38,516 bases of DNA. Origin: Nostoc sp. FACHB-973. Lineage in GTDB: Bacteria; Cyanobacteriota; Cyanobacteriia; Cyanobacteriales; Nostocaceae. The notes beneath the pieces were generated by a model. That model did no database searches. It was not told the DNA's origin and worked only from the letters and a program-made list of their open reading frames with translations. The number at the start of each line of letters is the position of its first letter. Positions within the stretch are counted from its first letter, which is position 1. Positions 8,368 to 15,931 of this stretch are shown here, in pieces. Both the position numbers and the translations under genes were made by a program. The stretch covers positions 1 through 38,516 of the forward strand of contig NZ_JACJSJ010000082.1 of assembly GCF_014698115.1 (NCBI RefSeq), read 5' to 3'.

Positions 8368-8396
8368 GTAGGGGCACGGCACTGCCGTGCCCTTAC
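8368..8396. repeat. Palindromic repeat core (GTAGGGGCACGGC type)
   Basis: GTAGGGGCACGGC pairs with GCCGTGCCCTTAC across a two-to-three-base centre. It is a diverged member of the palindrome family with one mismatch in the outer stem. Confidence 0.8.
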
Positions 8397-8545
8397 CAAC
8401 TTGTGTATACACGGTAGCCTTTTTAAGGGGGGTTAGGGGGAATCTAAAAGTGATCGCTTCTGTGTTCACTCAAAACAAATTTGTTGAATTCGGGCAGTCG
8501 TTTATTGAGGTTGTTGCTTAATAAAGACGAGAAGCGTATTAAATT

Positions 8546-9247
8546 TCATCGTTGCCATAAACGATCGACAGTTACAAACTTATAGCCTTGTTGTAGCAGT
8601 TTGGGAATGAGAATTTTGATTGTGGCAGCAACATCTTGTCCACCACAAGCACCATCATGTAAGACAATCAGCGAACCATTTTTGACTTGCTGCATAACTC
8701 GTTGTACTACGGTGGTGACGCCTGGTCGCACCCAATCTTCTGGTACAACACTCCACATCACTGGGCGGTAATTCCACTGAGAAAATAATTTTAAAGTACC
8801 AGGTGTAAATAAACCATTGGGGGGGCGGACATCCCGCACTTGTTCGGGTTGCAGATTGCAAGCATTGTAGATGGCAGCTTGGGTTTTTTCTAAACTCTCT
8901 TTCAGGTCTTTTGGGGAAAGCATAGGAAAAGAGCGATGATCGTAACCATGTAATCCGATCCAGTGTCCGCGATCGCTAACTGCTTTGGCAATGGCTGGTG
9001 AACGGTTGACGCAAACACCCAACCAAAAAAAACTCGCAGTAATTTTGTAGTGGTCTAAAACTGCCAAAACTTCCGGTGTATATTGCGGATGAGGCCCATC
9101 ATCGAATGTCAGGGCGATCGCTTGAGAATGGGGATTTCCAACCCAAAGGCAATTAGGAAAACTCGGCTGGAGAATGCGATAGAAAATTGGGAACAGGGGA
9201 GCTAGTTGCATTTTGCGGGCTGATTTGAGTTCATGAGCTTGTGACAT
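8546..9247 (-). CDS. Polysaccharide deacetylase (NodB homology domain)
   Basis: Removes N-acetyl groups from a glycan such as peptidoglycan or an exopolysaccharide (carbohydrate esterase family 4). The 233-residue protein has motif 1 TFDDGPHP with Asp49 and Asp50, the metal-binding HGYDH (His100, His104), the RPPNG motif near 141, and the C-terminal LIVLHDG with the catalytic His. A signal peptide is not obvious, although the first 30 residues hold a weak hydrophobic patch, so the location is uncertain. The ATG at 9247 is 147 bases from the divergent sigma-like gene. Confidence 0.88.
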   Translation of the reverse strand: MSQAHELKSARKMQLAPLFPIFYRILQPSFPNCLWVGNPHSQAIALTFDDGPHPQYTPEVLAVLDHYKITASFFWLGVCVNRSPAIAKAVSDRGHWIGLHGYDHRSFPMLSPKDLKESLEKTQAAIYNACNLQPEQVRDVRPPNGLFTPGTLKLFSQWNYRPVMWSVVPEDWVRPGVTTVVQRVMQQVKNGSLIVLHDGACGGQDVAATIKILIPKLLQQGYKFVTVDRLWQR

Positions 9248-9393
9248 ACTTCTACAGTAAATCTCTCCGTTTTACCAAGAAGACATCGAGAGCGGGGACG
9301 CTTTGTAACAAAATCTGTAACAGCAATACTATTTGACCTAGTACTCGTCTAAATTGATGAGAAATCTACGGGGAATCCCTGAATAAAAGGGTA

Positions 9394-10104
9394 ATGTTGC
9401 TTAAAGATATACGAGATTATCAAATTCTATTTCTGGGCTTATTCCTAGTCTTGGGAATCGGTACACGAGACTGGACACTGCGACCAGAGTTGATTGCAGT
9501 AGCGATCGCCACTTCTCTAACAACTCAATTGGTGCTGCTCACACAAATTATTCGTCTGACAGCAAGTAGACTCTGGAGGGAAAGTACTCCCTATTATCAA
9601 GACGCACTACAACAAACTTGGTTGTATTTCTGCCGTAATGTTTGTGAGGGTTTGACAGGTCAAACATATGACCCCGATTATGGTACCGTAATTACCTGGC
9701 TGAATGCTTACCTAAAACGGAGACTACAAGACTTTTACCTTAATCAAAACCGGGAACAAGCCACAACAGTCCCTCTTAGGATTCGTCAGTCTACATCTGG
9801 TGGAACAAGTGAAACCATTGATCCTGTAGATAACCTCCCGGCTACCCCCCAAGCACCTCCAATTCTCGAAGATTTGGAGAACTGGGCCAATACAGACTCT
9901 GATGGAGAACTGCGCCGTACTTATATCAAAGGGCGTCCAGATGTGAATTGTCAGGTGTTAATTCTCAAACGCCTACCCCCGGAAGTTAGCTGGAGAGAGT
10001 TGTCTGAGGAATTTGGGTTGTCAATTCCGACATTGAGCAGTTTTTATCAGCGCCAGTGTGTACCGCGTTTGCGTAAATTCGCAGAATCGGAGGGATTGTT
10101 TTGA
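9394..10104 (+). CDS. Sigma-70-like protein fused to a membrane N-terminus
   Basis: A 236-residue protein that looks chimeric. Residues 1-49 (DYQILFLGLFLVLGIGTRDW, then a second hydrophobic stretch at 31-49) resemble, from memory, the N-terminus of RnfD-type membrane proteins of cyanobacteria. From about residue 50 (LTQIIRLTASRLW) it reads as a cyanobacterial sigma-70-like protein: a helical region 2-like part (PYYQDALQQTWLYFC, WLNAYLKRRLQDFY) and a C-terminal helix-turn-helix like region 4 (SWRELSEEFGLSIPTLSSFYQRQ). The normal N-terminus of such sigma-like proteins is missing. The seam is near 9538-9545. ATG 9394 follows AAAAGG. A CHAT-TPR gene lies downstream. It may be a functional membrane-tethered regulator or a deletion relic. 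The frame is intact throughout. Confidence 0.65.
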   Translation: MLLKDIRDYQILFLGLFLVLGIGTRDWTLRPELIAVAIATSLTTQLVLLTQIIRLTASRLWRESTPYYQDALQQTWLYFCRNVCEGLTGQTYDPDYGTVITWLNAYLKRRLQDFYLNQNREQATTVPLRIRQSTSGGTSETIDPVDNLPATPQAPPILEDLENWANTDSDGELRRTYIKGRPDVNCQVLILKRLPPEVSWRELSEEFGLSIPTLSSFYQRQCVPRLRKFAESEGLF

Positions 10105-10163
10105 CATCTCCCCCGATTGGGAACACGGGGGATTCTAGACTCTTTCCAACAGATCGATCATCT

Positions 10164-10191
10164 GTAGGGGCGCACAGCTGTGCGCCCCTAC
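10164..10191. repeat. 28-bp perfect palindrome, MITE-like family core
   Basis: Identical to the cores at 2442-2469 and 24849-24876. It begins 60 bases after the sigma-like stop codon and could act as a hairpin at the 3' end of that transcript. Confidence 0.85.
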
Positions 10192-10344
10192 CCAGTGTAT
10201 TTGTCGCATTTTTTTTTCAAATTGGTATCAGACGCTTTTGATCGCTACCGAAAAACTCCAATAACAGCAATACTTACACAAAAATCACTCAAGAAGTAGA
10301 GATTTAAAGAATAAAACTTCATCCAAATCCTGATAAATAAGATT

Positions 10345-10431
10345 GTAGAAGCTCAGAGATTGTTGATGGATGCCAATGGTAACATTACCCTGGTAGTCCA
10401 AGTACCTACAGTTAGTCCTGTGCGTTCGTAG
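10345..10431 (+). pseudogene. C-terminal relic of a haemagglutinin-type exoprotein
   Basis: A 28-residue open stretch ends in a stop at 10429-10431 and reads VEAQRLLMDANGN then ITLVVQVPTVSPVRS. This resembles, from memory, the conserved C-terminal end of cyanobacterial filamentous-haemagglutinin/two-partner-secretion proteins (VEAQGW.VDANGNV.LVAQ.PT.TP). Those genes often lie near CHAT-TPR genes. The frame closes upstream at a stop before 10315. No start or ribosome site is present. Short and therefore tentative. Confidence 0.35.
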
Positions 10432-10644
10432 TTATCGAACAGCAATATTGGCGTCAGTCGTCAGAATTCAGTTGGGTATTCTGACCGAAAAAGGGGATAG
10501 CGTAGCGTCTGAATAACTGGGTTTAAGACCCCCACAAAACAAGAAAATTTAGTGGTGCAACAATTCAGTGGCAGGTATGAATCCCTTACTGAAAAATTGC
10601 TGAATTCTGAATTCTGTATTCTTCTTCAATACCTACTTCTTGCT

Positions 10645-13353
10645 ATGCCCATAACTCAAACAACCAGGTTTTCCGGCGCAAATTTTCTAAAAGTTAAAAG
10701 GCAAAAAGCAATACGTTTGTCTTTTTACTTCTTAATGGGTTTGTTATGCATTCTCGGTTCACCTGTGCTGGCAAAAGTTCCTGACTCAATCAATTCTTCA
10801 GTCCAATTACCAATTAACACTACTATGTCGGTGGTTGTAGCTACTGACCCCGCTTCACTAGTACAGCAAGGCAAAGTTTTATACGATGCGGGAAACTTTG
10901 CCCAGGCGGTAGAAGTGTTGCAAAAAGCTGTCCAGGTATATCAGCAGCAAGGGGAGAGTCTCAGATTAGCAGCAACATTGAGTAATCTTTCCCTAGCTTA
11001 TCAGCAGCTCGGTGAATGGAGTCAGGCGCAGCAGGCAATTACAGAAAGCTTAAATTTGCTCAAAGCACAGGATAAAAACCCAAATCTGCAAATATTCGCC
11101 CAATCACTCGATATTCAAGGCCGTCTGCAACTGGCAATGGGACGGTCTGAGGCGGCTTTAGCAACTTGGCAGCAGACGGAAAAAATTTATAAACAAGCAG
11201 ATAATCAAAATGGTGTAGTGCGATCGCTCATTAATCAAGCACAAGCATGGCAAGCCCAAGGATTTTACCCTCGTGCGATCAAAACACTCGATAAAGTCAG
11301 TCAGACGTTACAATCTCAACCAGATTCTATAGAAAAGACGGTGAGTTTGCGATCGCTCGGTGATGCCCTTTTGGTAGTAGGCGATCTCAAAAGGTCACAC
11401 GAAGTCCTAGAAGAAAGTCTCAGAATTGCTCGCCACCTGGAATCAAGCGCAGATATTGGCGCAAGTCTGTTCAGCTTGGGGAATAATGCCCTCAAACAAA
11501 ACGATCGTGCAAATGCGATCGCCTATTATCAACAAACAGTTGCAGCATCTCCCTCAGCCCTGACAAAAGTCCAAGCCCAACTCAATCACCTGGGCTTAGT
11601 CATTGAAGACCAACAATGGCCAAAAGTTCAAACTCTTTTACCATCGATTGAATCTCAACTCGACCAACTCCCCCTCAGCCGTGCTAGCATCTACGCCCGC
11701 GTCAACTATGCACAAAGTTTAACTAAAGTCAAGAGTGCTGATTTCCAAGTATCAACTAAAAATTCTTCCTCCCTACTTCCCACTGCCCACTCCCCACTCC
11801 CCACTCAGCACTCAGCACTCCTACTCGCCAGTGCCATCGAGCAATCCCGCAGTTTAGGCGACAAGCGGGCAGAGGCCTATGCCTTCAAGAGTTTAGGTGG
11901 TTTGTATGAACAAACCAAACAATTATCAGAGGCGCAAAACCTAACTTTGCAAGGATTAGCTTTAGCACAGAGCAGCAATGCACCAGAAATTACCTATGCA
12001 TTAGAGTGGCAGTTAGGTAGATTACTGTGGGCACAAAAAGATATTAAAGGTGCGATCGCAGCCTATGATGCTGCTGTGGAAACTCTCCAGTCTCTCCGCA
12101 GAGATTTAGTAGTAAATAAGGACGTAGTTAATCAGGATGTGCAATTCAACTTTCGGGACAGCGTAGAACCCGTTTACCGACAGTCAGTAGAATTATTACT
12201 GCAATCTCAACAAGGAAAAGCAGATGAGAAAATATTGGAGAAAGCACGCCAGCGAATTGAAGCACTCCAGCTAGCAGAATTGGACGACTTCTTCCGCGAA
12301 GCTTGTTTGCAAGGTCAGAGAGTAGCCCTCGATCAAGTAGTAGACCGAGATAATCCCAGCGCCGCCATTCTCTATCCAATTATTCTGCCGCAAGAACTCC
12401 AGGTAATTGTCAAAATTCCCAACCAACCCCTGCAAAACTACAGTACCAAGATTTCCCAAACAGAAGTAGAGAACCTCTTAGTAGAACTGCGAAGAAATCT
12501 TGTTAATCCCACTGCTACCAAAACTGTTAAAATCCAGTCACAACAAGTTTACAACTGGCTGCTCAAACCCATTGAGTCAGAATTACAACAAAGTAGCGTC
12601 AATACCCTAGTGTTCGTTCTAGATGGTTTGTTACGCAATATACCAATGTCGGCTCTCTACGATGGCAAGGAATACTTAGTAGAGAAATATGCAGTTGCTC
12701 TGAGTGTAGGTCTGCAACTCCTAGACCCAAAACCCCTGGTGGAACAGAAACTAGTAGCTCTCACGGCAGGATTAACTCAGCCACCGCCAGGATTTTCCAA
12801 GTTTGCCCCATTACTTGGGATCAAATCTGAATTCGACGGTATTACCAAAGCAGGAGTTTCGACAACTAGTCTGTTGGATGGAGATTTTAAGAAAAAGAAT
12901 TTAGAAACTGAAATTTCTGCTACTTCATTCAACATAGTGCATTTGGCAACCCACGGTCAGTTTAGTTCTCGCCTTGAGGACACTTTTATTTTGGATTTTG
13001 ATGGTGAGATTAACGTCAAAGATTTCGATACTCTCTTCGGCAGTCAAAGTAAAAGCATAGTAGAACTACTAGTTTTGAGTGCTTGCCAGACAGCAACAGG
13101 AGATAGCCGCGCCGCACTTGGTCTAGCAGGAGCAGCTGTACGAGCTGGCGCACGTAGTACCATTGCCTCACTCTGGCAAATTGATGATAAATCAACTGCA
13201 ATGTTTGTGAGTGCCTTCTATCGAGAACTCAAGAGTGGCAAAATCACCAAAGCCGAAGCAGTCCACCGTGCCCAGCTAAAACTGCTGAAACATCCTAACT
13301 ACAATGCACCAAGCTTTTGGTCTTCCTATGTGTTGATTGGCAATTGGTTGTAA
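10645..13353 (+). CDS. Secreted TPR-CHAT domain protein (caspase-like protease)
   Basis: I place the start at ATG 10645 (902 residues). The frame is open back to a GTG at 10552, but the extra 31 codons are repeat-like and precede a good export signal: basic KVKRQKAIR, then hydrophobic LSFYFLMGLLCILG and SPVLA. Residues about 60-450 are TPR helices (AKVLYDAGNFAQAVEVLQKA is the first clear unit). The C-terminus (about 590-902) is a CHAT caspase-like domain with His770 in HLATHGQF and Cys814 in LSACQTATG, followed by ALGLAGAAVRAGARS and the terminal PSFWSSYVLIGNW. The dyad is intact. Heptamer-derived codons interrupt the TPR region at 11749-11823. The target is unknown. Confidence 0.88.
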   Translation: MPITQTTRFSGANFLKVKRQKAIRLSFYFLMGLLCILGSPVLAKVPDSINSSVQLPINTTMSVVVATDPASLVQQGKVLYDAGNFAQAVEVLQKAVQVYQQQGESLRLAATLSNLSLAYQQLGEWSQAQQAITESLNLLKAQDKNPNLQIFAQSLDIQGRLQLAMGRSEAALATWQQTEKIYKQADNQNGVVRSLINQAQAWQAQGFYPRAIKTLDKVSQTLQSQPDSIEKTVSLRSLGDALLVVGDLKRSHEVLEESLRIARHLESSADIGASLFSLGNNALKQNDRANAIAYYQQTVAASPSALTKVQAQLNHLGLVIEDQQWPKVQTLLPSIESQLDQLPLSRASIYARVNYAQSLTKVKSADFQVSTKNSSSLLPTAHSPLPTQHSALLLASAIEQSRSLGDKRAEAYAFKSLGGLYEQTKQLSEAQNLTLQGLALAQSSNAPEITYALEWQLGRLLWAQKDIKGAIAAYDAAVETLQSLRRDLVVNKDVVNQDVQFNFRDSVEPVYRQSVELLLQSQQGKADEKILEKARQRIEALQLAELDDFFREACLQGQRVALDQVVDRDNPSAAILYPIILPQELQVIVKIPNQPLQNYSTKISQTEVENLLVELRRNLVNPTATKTVKIQSQQVYNWLLKPIESELQQSSVNTLVFVLDGLLRNIPMSALYDGKEYLVEKYAVALSVGLQLLDPKPLVEQKLVALTAGLTQPPPGFSKFAPLLGIKSEFDGITKAGVSTTSLLDGDFKKKNLETEISATSFNIVHLATHGQFSSRLEDTFILDFDGEINVKDFDTLFGSQSKSIVELLVLSACQTATGDSRAALGLAGAAVRAGARSTIASLWQIDDKSTAMFVSAFYRELKSGKITKAEAVHRAQLKLLKHPNYNAPSFWSSYVLIGNWL
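11749..11823 (+). repeat. Heptamer tract inside the CHAT-TPR coding sequence
   Basis: CCCCACT-type heptamers (CCACTGCCCACTCCCCACTC and following CAGCACT units) sit in frame and encode a Ser/Pro/His-rich peptide (residues about 369-393, NSSSLLPTAHSPLPTQHSAL) between TPR helices. The same heptamers occur only between genes elsewhere in the window. Confidence 0.85.
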
Positions 13354-13454
13354 TTTCGAGACTGAGAACTGCAAAACCCTCTACTGAAGCAGTACCCTGC
13401 ATTCTTTGTCCAAATTAGTAAGCTGTTCCACATCTACTTTGCATATCTAAATTT

Positions 13455-13870
13455 AACGTGAGTTCGACAGGACTAAAAAACGGCAGGAGGTAGTGCATAA
13501 CGTGAGTTCGACGGTTAGAAAACGGCAGGAGGTAGTGCAGGTAAATCTTTTGGGTAAATATCAATCGACGGTTTTTTGGGCAAATAGGTGTAGGCAGCTA
13601 AACCAGCCATCAAGTTAACCAAAAAGTTAAACGGACTACGATGGCGAGAGTGTTCTATTTGACATATATTTTTCAGATGGTCAACATAGCCGAGACCCTC
13701 ATTTTTGTTAGATATTCTTAGTCTCGGTCTTTTTCTGTGACTTTTTACCTATCCAAAGCAATCGTAGCGTAGGCGAAGCCCGCCGCAGGCATCACCTTTT
13801 TGTATGTTCTGTTGTGCAAATTCACATACAGCAAGATTTTTGCGCTTTCCTATCCGTCGAACTCACGTTA
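13455..13870 (-). mobile_element. Internally deleted IS982-family element
   Basis: The right boundary is GTCGAACTCACGTTA at 13856-13870, and its inverted copy TAACGTGAGTTCGAC occurs twice on the left, at about 13455 and 13498. Between them lie the last codons of an IS982-type transposase and a noncoding remainder that includes the common Nostoc repeat GTAGGCGAAGCCCGCCGCAG. The two left ends share the same inner sequence AAACGGCAGGAGGTAGTGCA, so one end is duplicated in tandem. Confidence 0.7.
13515..13691 (-). pseudogene. IS982-family transposase, C-terminal fragment
   Basis: On the minus strand an open stretch reads YVDHLKNICQIEHSRHRSP, then FNFLVNLMAGLAAYTYLPKK, and ends with PALPPAVF and a TAA at 13515-13517. 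The IEHSRHRS..NF.VN...GL.AY pattern is the conserved C-terminus of IS982 transposases. About four fifths of the enzyme, including most of the DDE catalytic residues, is missing, and no start exists. Nonfunctional. Confidence 0.75.
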
Positions 13871-14008
13871 ATGAAGAGTGCTGAGTGAAGAAAAAAATAC
13901 TCAGCACTGAGTACTGAGTAGGATAAATTTTAAGTAGCATAGGTTTGGGCTGGTCAGCCTACACCTAAATTTTTTTAGTTGAACATCGAACAAACGGCAA
14001 ATTCTGTG

Positions 14009-14272
14009 CTATACAACGTAGGCTAGACGACTGATAAACCCACCTAGAAATTGCAGCAGTAAAATAGCTAACATTGGCGAAAAATCTATGCCGCCCAGAG
14101 GGGGAATAAATGAGCGAAATACATTCAGATAAGGGTCAGTTATCTGGCTCAAAGCGGCAAATGGTTGGTCATACCAGTTGATTGTTGGGAACCAGGTTAA
14201 AAGAACCCGAATTAGCAACAGAAAAGTATAAATCTGCGTAAAAGTAGCAAGAGTGTTAATCAGTAATTCCAT
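14009..14272 (-). CDS. YggT/YlmG family membrane protein
   Basis: An 87-residue inner-membrane protein with two transmembrane helices (about 5-25 and 62-84). Between them lies the family core LLIRVLLTWFPTINWYDQPF, then TDPYLNVFRSFIPPLGGIDFSP. YggT proteins occur near cell-division genes in many bacteria, and the cyanobacterial/plastid YlmG relatives affect nucleoid or plastid division. The exact role is unclear. Third in a minus-strand series after upp and a small membrane protein (127-base gap), so possibly cotranscribed. Confidence 0.9.
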   Translation of the reverse strand: MELLINTLATFTQIYTFLLLIRVLLTWFPTINWYDQPFAALSQITDPYLNVFRSFIPPLGGIDFSPMLAILLLQFLGGFISRLAYVV

Positions 14273-14399
14273 AGATAACTAGGTTTCCTACTAAGTGTCA
14301 AACGCGGTCTTATCTATTGATTTTAATTTAGTCTATGTCATGGTGTTTGCAGGTAAAGCAGTTACCACACTTGGCACTTTCACCATGCCTAAGGAAACT

Positions 14400-14753
14400 T
14401 TAAGAATCTTTAGTGAAAGAGCGATCGCCAATTGTCTGCGGTGAGCCGCCATTCACGTTCCCCAGCTGCTTTCGCACTTCATCAATTGTGGCATTTAACT
14501 GGGCAATTTTATCTTCTAGCGATCGCCGAGCTGTTTCTATGCTCACACTCTCAGCTTCTGAGGCTTTCATTTGACGCCGCTTTGCTGCTATTCTCTTAGC
14601 TTCGGCTTGGCTATCTGTTTGTTCTATCTCTTCCTCTGGTAGTAACTCAGCATCGCGTCGAGAAACAATCAGCGCCCCGACGACACCACCAAATACACTA
14701 CCGACAAACGCCCCTGCTAAAAAACCACTGGCAAAACCATCTCGCTGACTCAT
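14400..14753 (-). CDS. Small Gly-rich membrane protein with coiled coil (YtxH-like)
   Basis: A 117-residue protein of unknown function. Residues 8-31 form a glycine/alanine-rich transmembrane helix (ASGFLAGAFVGSVFGGVVGA) like YtxH-type proteins. After the basic SRRD come an acidic stretch, then a Lys/Arg/Glu/Ala-rich coiled coil (about 50-98, including LEDKIAQLNATIDEVRKQL) facing the cytoplasm. The ATG at 14753 is the first residue of a typical membrane-anchor start. It lies 74 bases after upp on the same strand. The frame stays open for 23 codons after its stop (see findings). Confidence 0.7.
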   Translation of the reverse strand: MSQRDGFASGFLAGAFVGSVFGGVVGALIVSRRDAELLPEEEIEQTDSQAEAKRIAAKRRQMKASEAESVSIETARRSLEDKIAQLNATIDEVRKQLGNVNGGSPQTIGDRSFTKDS

Positions 14754-14827
14754 ATATTTACCGCCTTCAACAACCTTGCAACTCTTACAGTAGTTATGCC
14801 ATGAATCTATCCTAGCTGCATACTAAC

Positions 14828-15478
14828 TTAAGTCCCAAAAATGCGATCGCCTGCATCTCCCAATCCCGGTACAATGTACCCCTTGCTGTTAAGTTTTTCA
14901 TCAATAGTAGCGGTGTAAAGTATTAAACCTGGATAACTAGCACTCAGCTTTTGCAAAGCTGGTGGAGCCGCCACCACACAAACAATCCGCGTTAGAGTTG
15001 GATCGACACCCCGCTGTGTCAATTCTGCCATTGCCGCCATGATAGACCCTCCTGTTGCCAACATCGGATCGGTAATCAGCACTCGTGTTTGGGGGTCAAA
15101 TTTTTCTGGTAACTTGTTCAGATAACAATGAGGTTGCAGTGTCTCTTCGTCTCGTGCCAATCCCAGATGATAAATTGATGCCAAAGGTAGTAAAGTCTGC
15201 GCTCCCTCTAGTAATCCTAGCCCCGCCCGGAGAATGGGCACTACCGCCACTGGTATCTGTGGATCGATCACAGTTGCTGGACAGGTATCCAAAGGACTCT
15301 GCACTGCTATTTCTTGGGTCGGCAACCAGTCACGTGCAGCTTCATAAGTCAGCCATCTTCCCAACTCAGTCATAGCACTGCGGAACAATACTGAAGGCGT
15401 GCCTGCATCACGGGCAACTGCCAGCCAGTGTTGTATTAGGGGATGAGGTGGTACATAAACCCGTAATTGTAGCGTCAT
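14828..15478 (-). CDS. upp: Uracil phosphoribosyltransferase
   Basis: Salvages uracil to UMP with PRPP in the cytoplasm. The 216-residue type-I phosphoribosyltransferase has the N-terminal LRVYVPPHPLIQHWLAVARD, the regulatory/active-site PILRAGLGLLEG near 81-92, the PRPP-binding loop VLITDPMLATGGSIMAAM near 133-150, and the uracil-binding C-terminal GYIVPGLGDAGDRIFGT. Full length for the family. Probably the lead gene of a minus-strand series with the small membrane protein and yggT. Confidence 0.95.
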   Translation of the reverse strand: MTLQLRVYVPPHPLIQHWLAVARDAGTPSVLFRSAMTELGRWLTYEAARDWLPTQEIAVQSPLDTCPATVIDPQIPVAVVPILRAGLGLLEGAQTLLPLASIYHLGLARDEETLQPHCYLNKLPEKFDPQTRVLITDPMLATGGSIMAAMAELTQRGVDPTLTRIVCVVAAPPALQKLSASYPGLILYTATIDEKLNSKGYIVPGLGDAGDRIFGT

Positions 15479-15928
15479 AGCCAGAAGTCAGCGCCTTTCT
15501 ATTGTACAAGAACTGAAACACCATAATACTCTTTCCCGCATCCGCCTGACCAGACGGGGACAAGAGGATTGGGGAGGTGTGGGGAGTGTGGGAGGTGTGG
15601 GAGGTGTGGGAAGCTTTTTTATATTCTTCCAACTCTCCCCCAACTCTCCCCACGCTCTCCCATCTCCTTAATCCTCTTGGATGACGGCTAAAATTAATCC
15701 CTCAATTTTATTGATAAAAATTTTCATTAGTAGTTGACATCAATTCTCAAGCAAGGTTATATTGTTATACAGTGTTCTCCTCTCTTTAAGGATCGGCAGA
15801 CGGGATTAGCCAGCAGCAGCAGGCTTGTCCCTCTTTTTTGTGATTGGGCATCGGGCATTGGTTATTAGTTAATATTTGGTTGACTCTAAACGAATGACAA
15901 AGGACAAATGACAAAGGACAAATAACAA
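15479..15928. other. Divergent intergenic region upp/crtH with heptamer tracts
   Basis: 450 bases that must hold both promoters. It contains a GTGTGGGAGGTGTGGGAGG array at about 15568-15610 with complementary CTCTCCCC units at 15630-15662, and GACAAAT/GACAAAG heptamers from 15895 to the crtH start. No confident promoter boxes were identified. Confidence 0.65.
15565..15662. repeat. GTGTGGGAG tandem repeat with inverted C-rich partner
   Basis: GGGGAGGTGTGGGGAGTGTGG and following GAGGTGTGG units, a 25-base A/T-rich spacer, then AACTCTCCCCCAACTCTCCC units of opposite sense. A cruciform or RNA hairpin is possible. Confidence 0.8.
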
Positions 15929-15931
15929 ATG
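15895..15931 (+). repeat. GACAAAK heptamers forming the crtH leader
   Basis: Consecutive heptads GACAAAG, GACAAAT, GACAAAG, GACAAAT, AACAAAT, GACAATT run into the crtH coding start. The ATG itself straddles the fifth and sixth heptads. GGACAAA is the only purine-rich sequence available for ribosome contact. Confidence 0.8.

Larger units (their letters stand above)
8207..8545. other. Intergenic region with two palindromic repeats
   Basis: 339 bases in the convergent gap between the DUF6006 gene and the deacetylase gene. It holds two palindrome cores (8248-8268 and 8368-8396) and a GGGGGGTTAGGGGG tract near 8428-8441. No gene seen. Confidence 0.7.
10105..10644. other. Intergenic region with palindrome and exoprotein relic
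   Basis: About 540 bases between the sigma-like gene and the preferred CHAT start. It contains the 28-base palindrome at 10164-10191 and a short open stretch resembling a haemagglutinin-type C-terminus (10345-10431). Between 10465 and 10640 lie degenerate GAATTC-rich repeats such as GAATTCTGAATTC. Confidence 0.65.
13354..14008. other. Intergenic region holding a decayed IS982-type element
   Basis: 655 bases between the CHAT gene and yggT. Most of it (about 13455-13870) is an internally deleted insertion sequence. To the right are CTCAGCACTGAGTACTGAGT heptamer-like repeats (about 13895-13920) and about 85 unremarkable bases. Confidence 0.7.

Noticed and set aside
10552..10644. Upstream extension of the CHAT gene to the GTG at 10552
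   Set aside because: The 31 extra codons consist of GAATTC-type repeats, precede a proper signal peptide and lack a ribosome site.
15085..15375. 96-codon plus-strand frame
   Set aside because: Lies fully antisense to upp, whose family motifs are complete.
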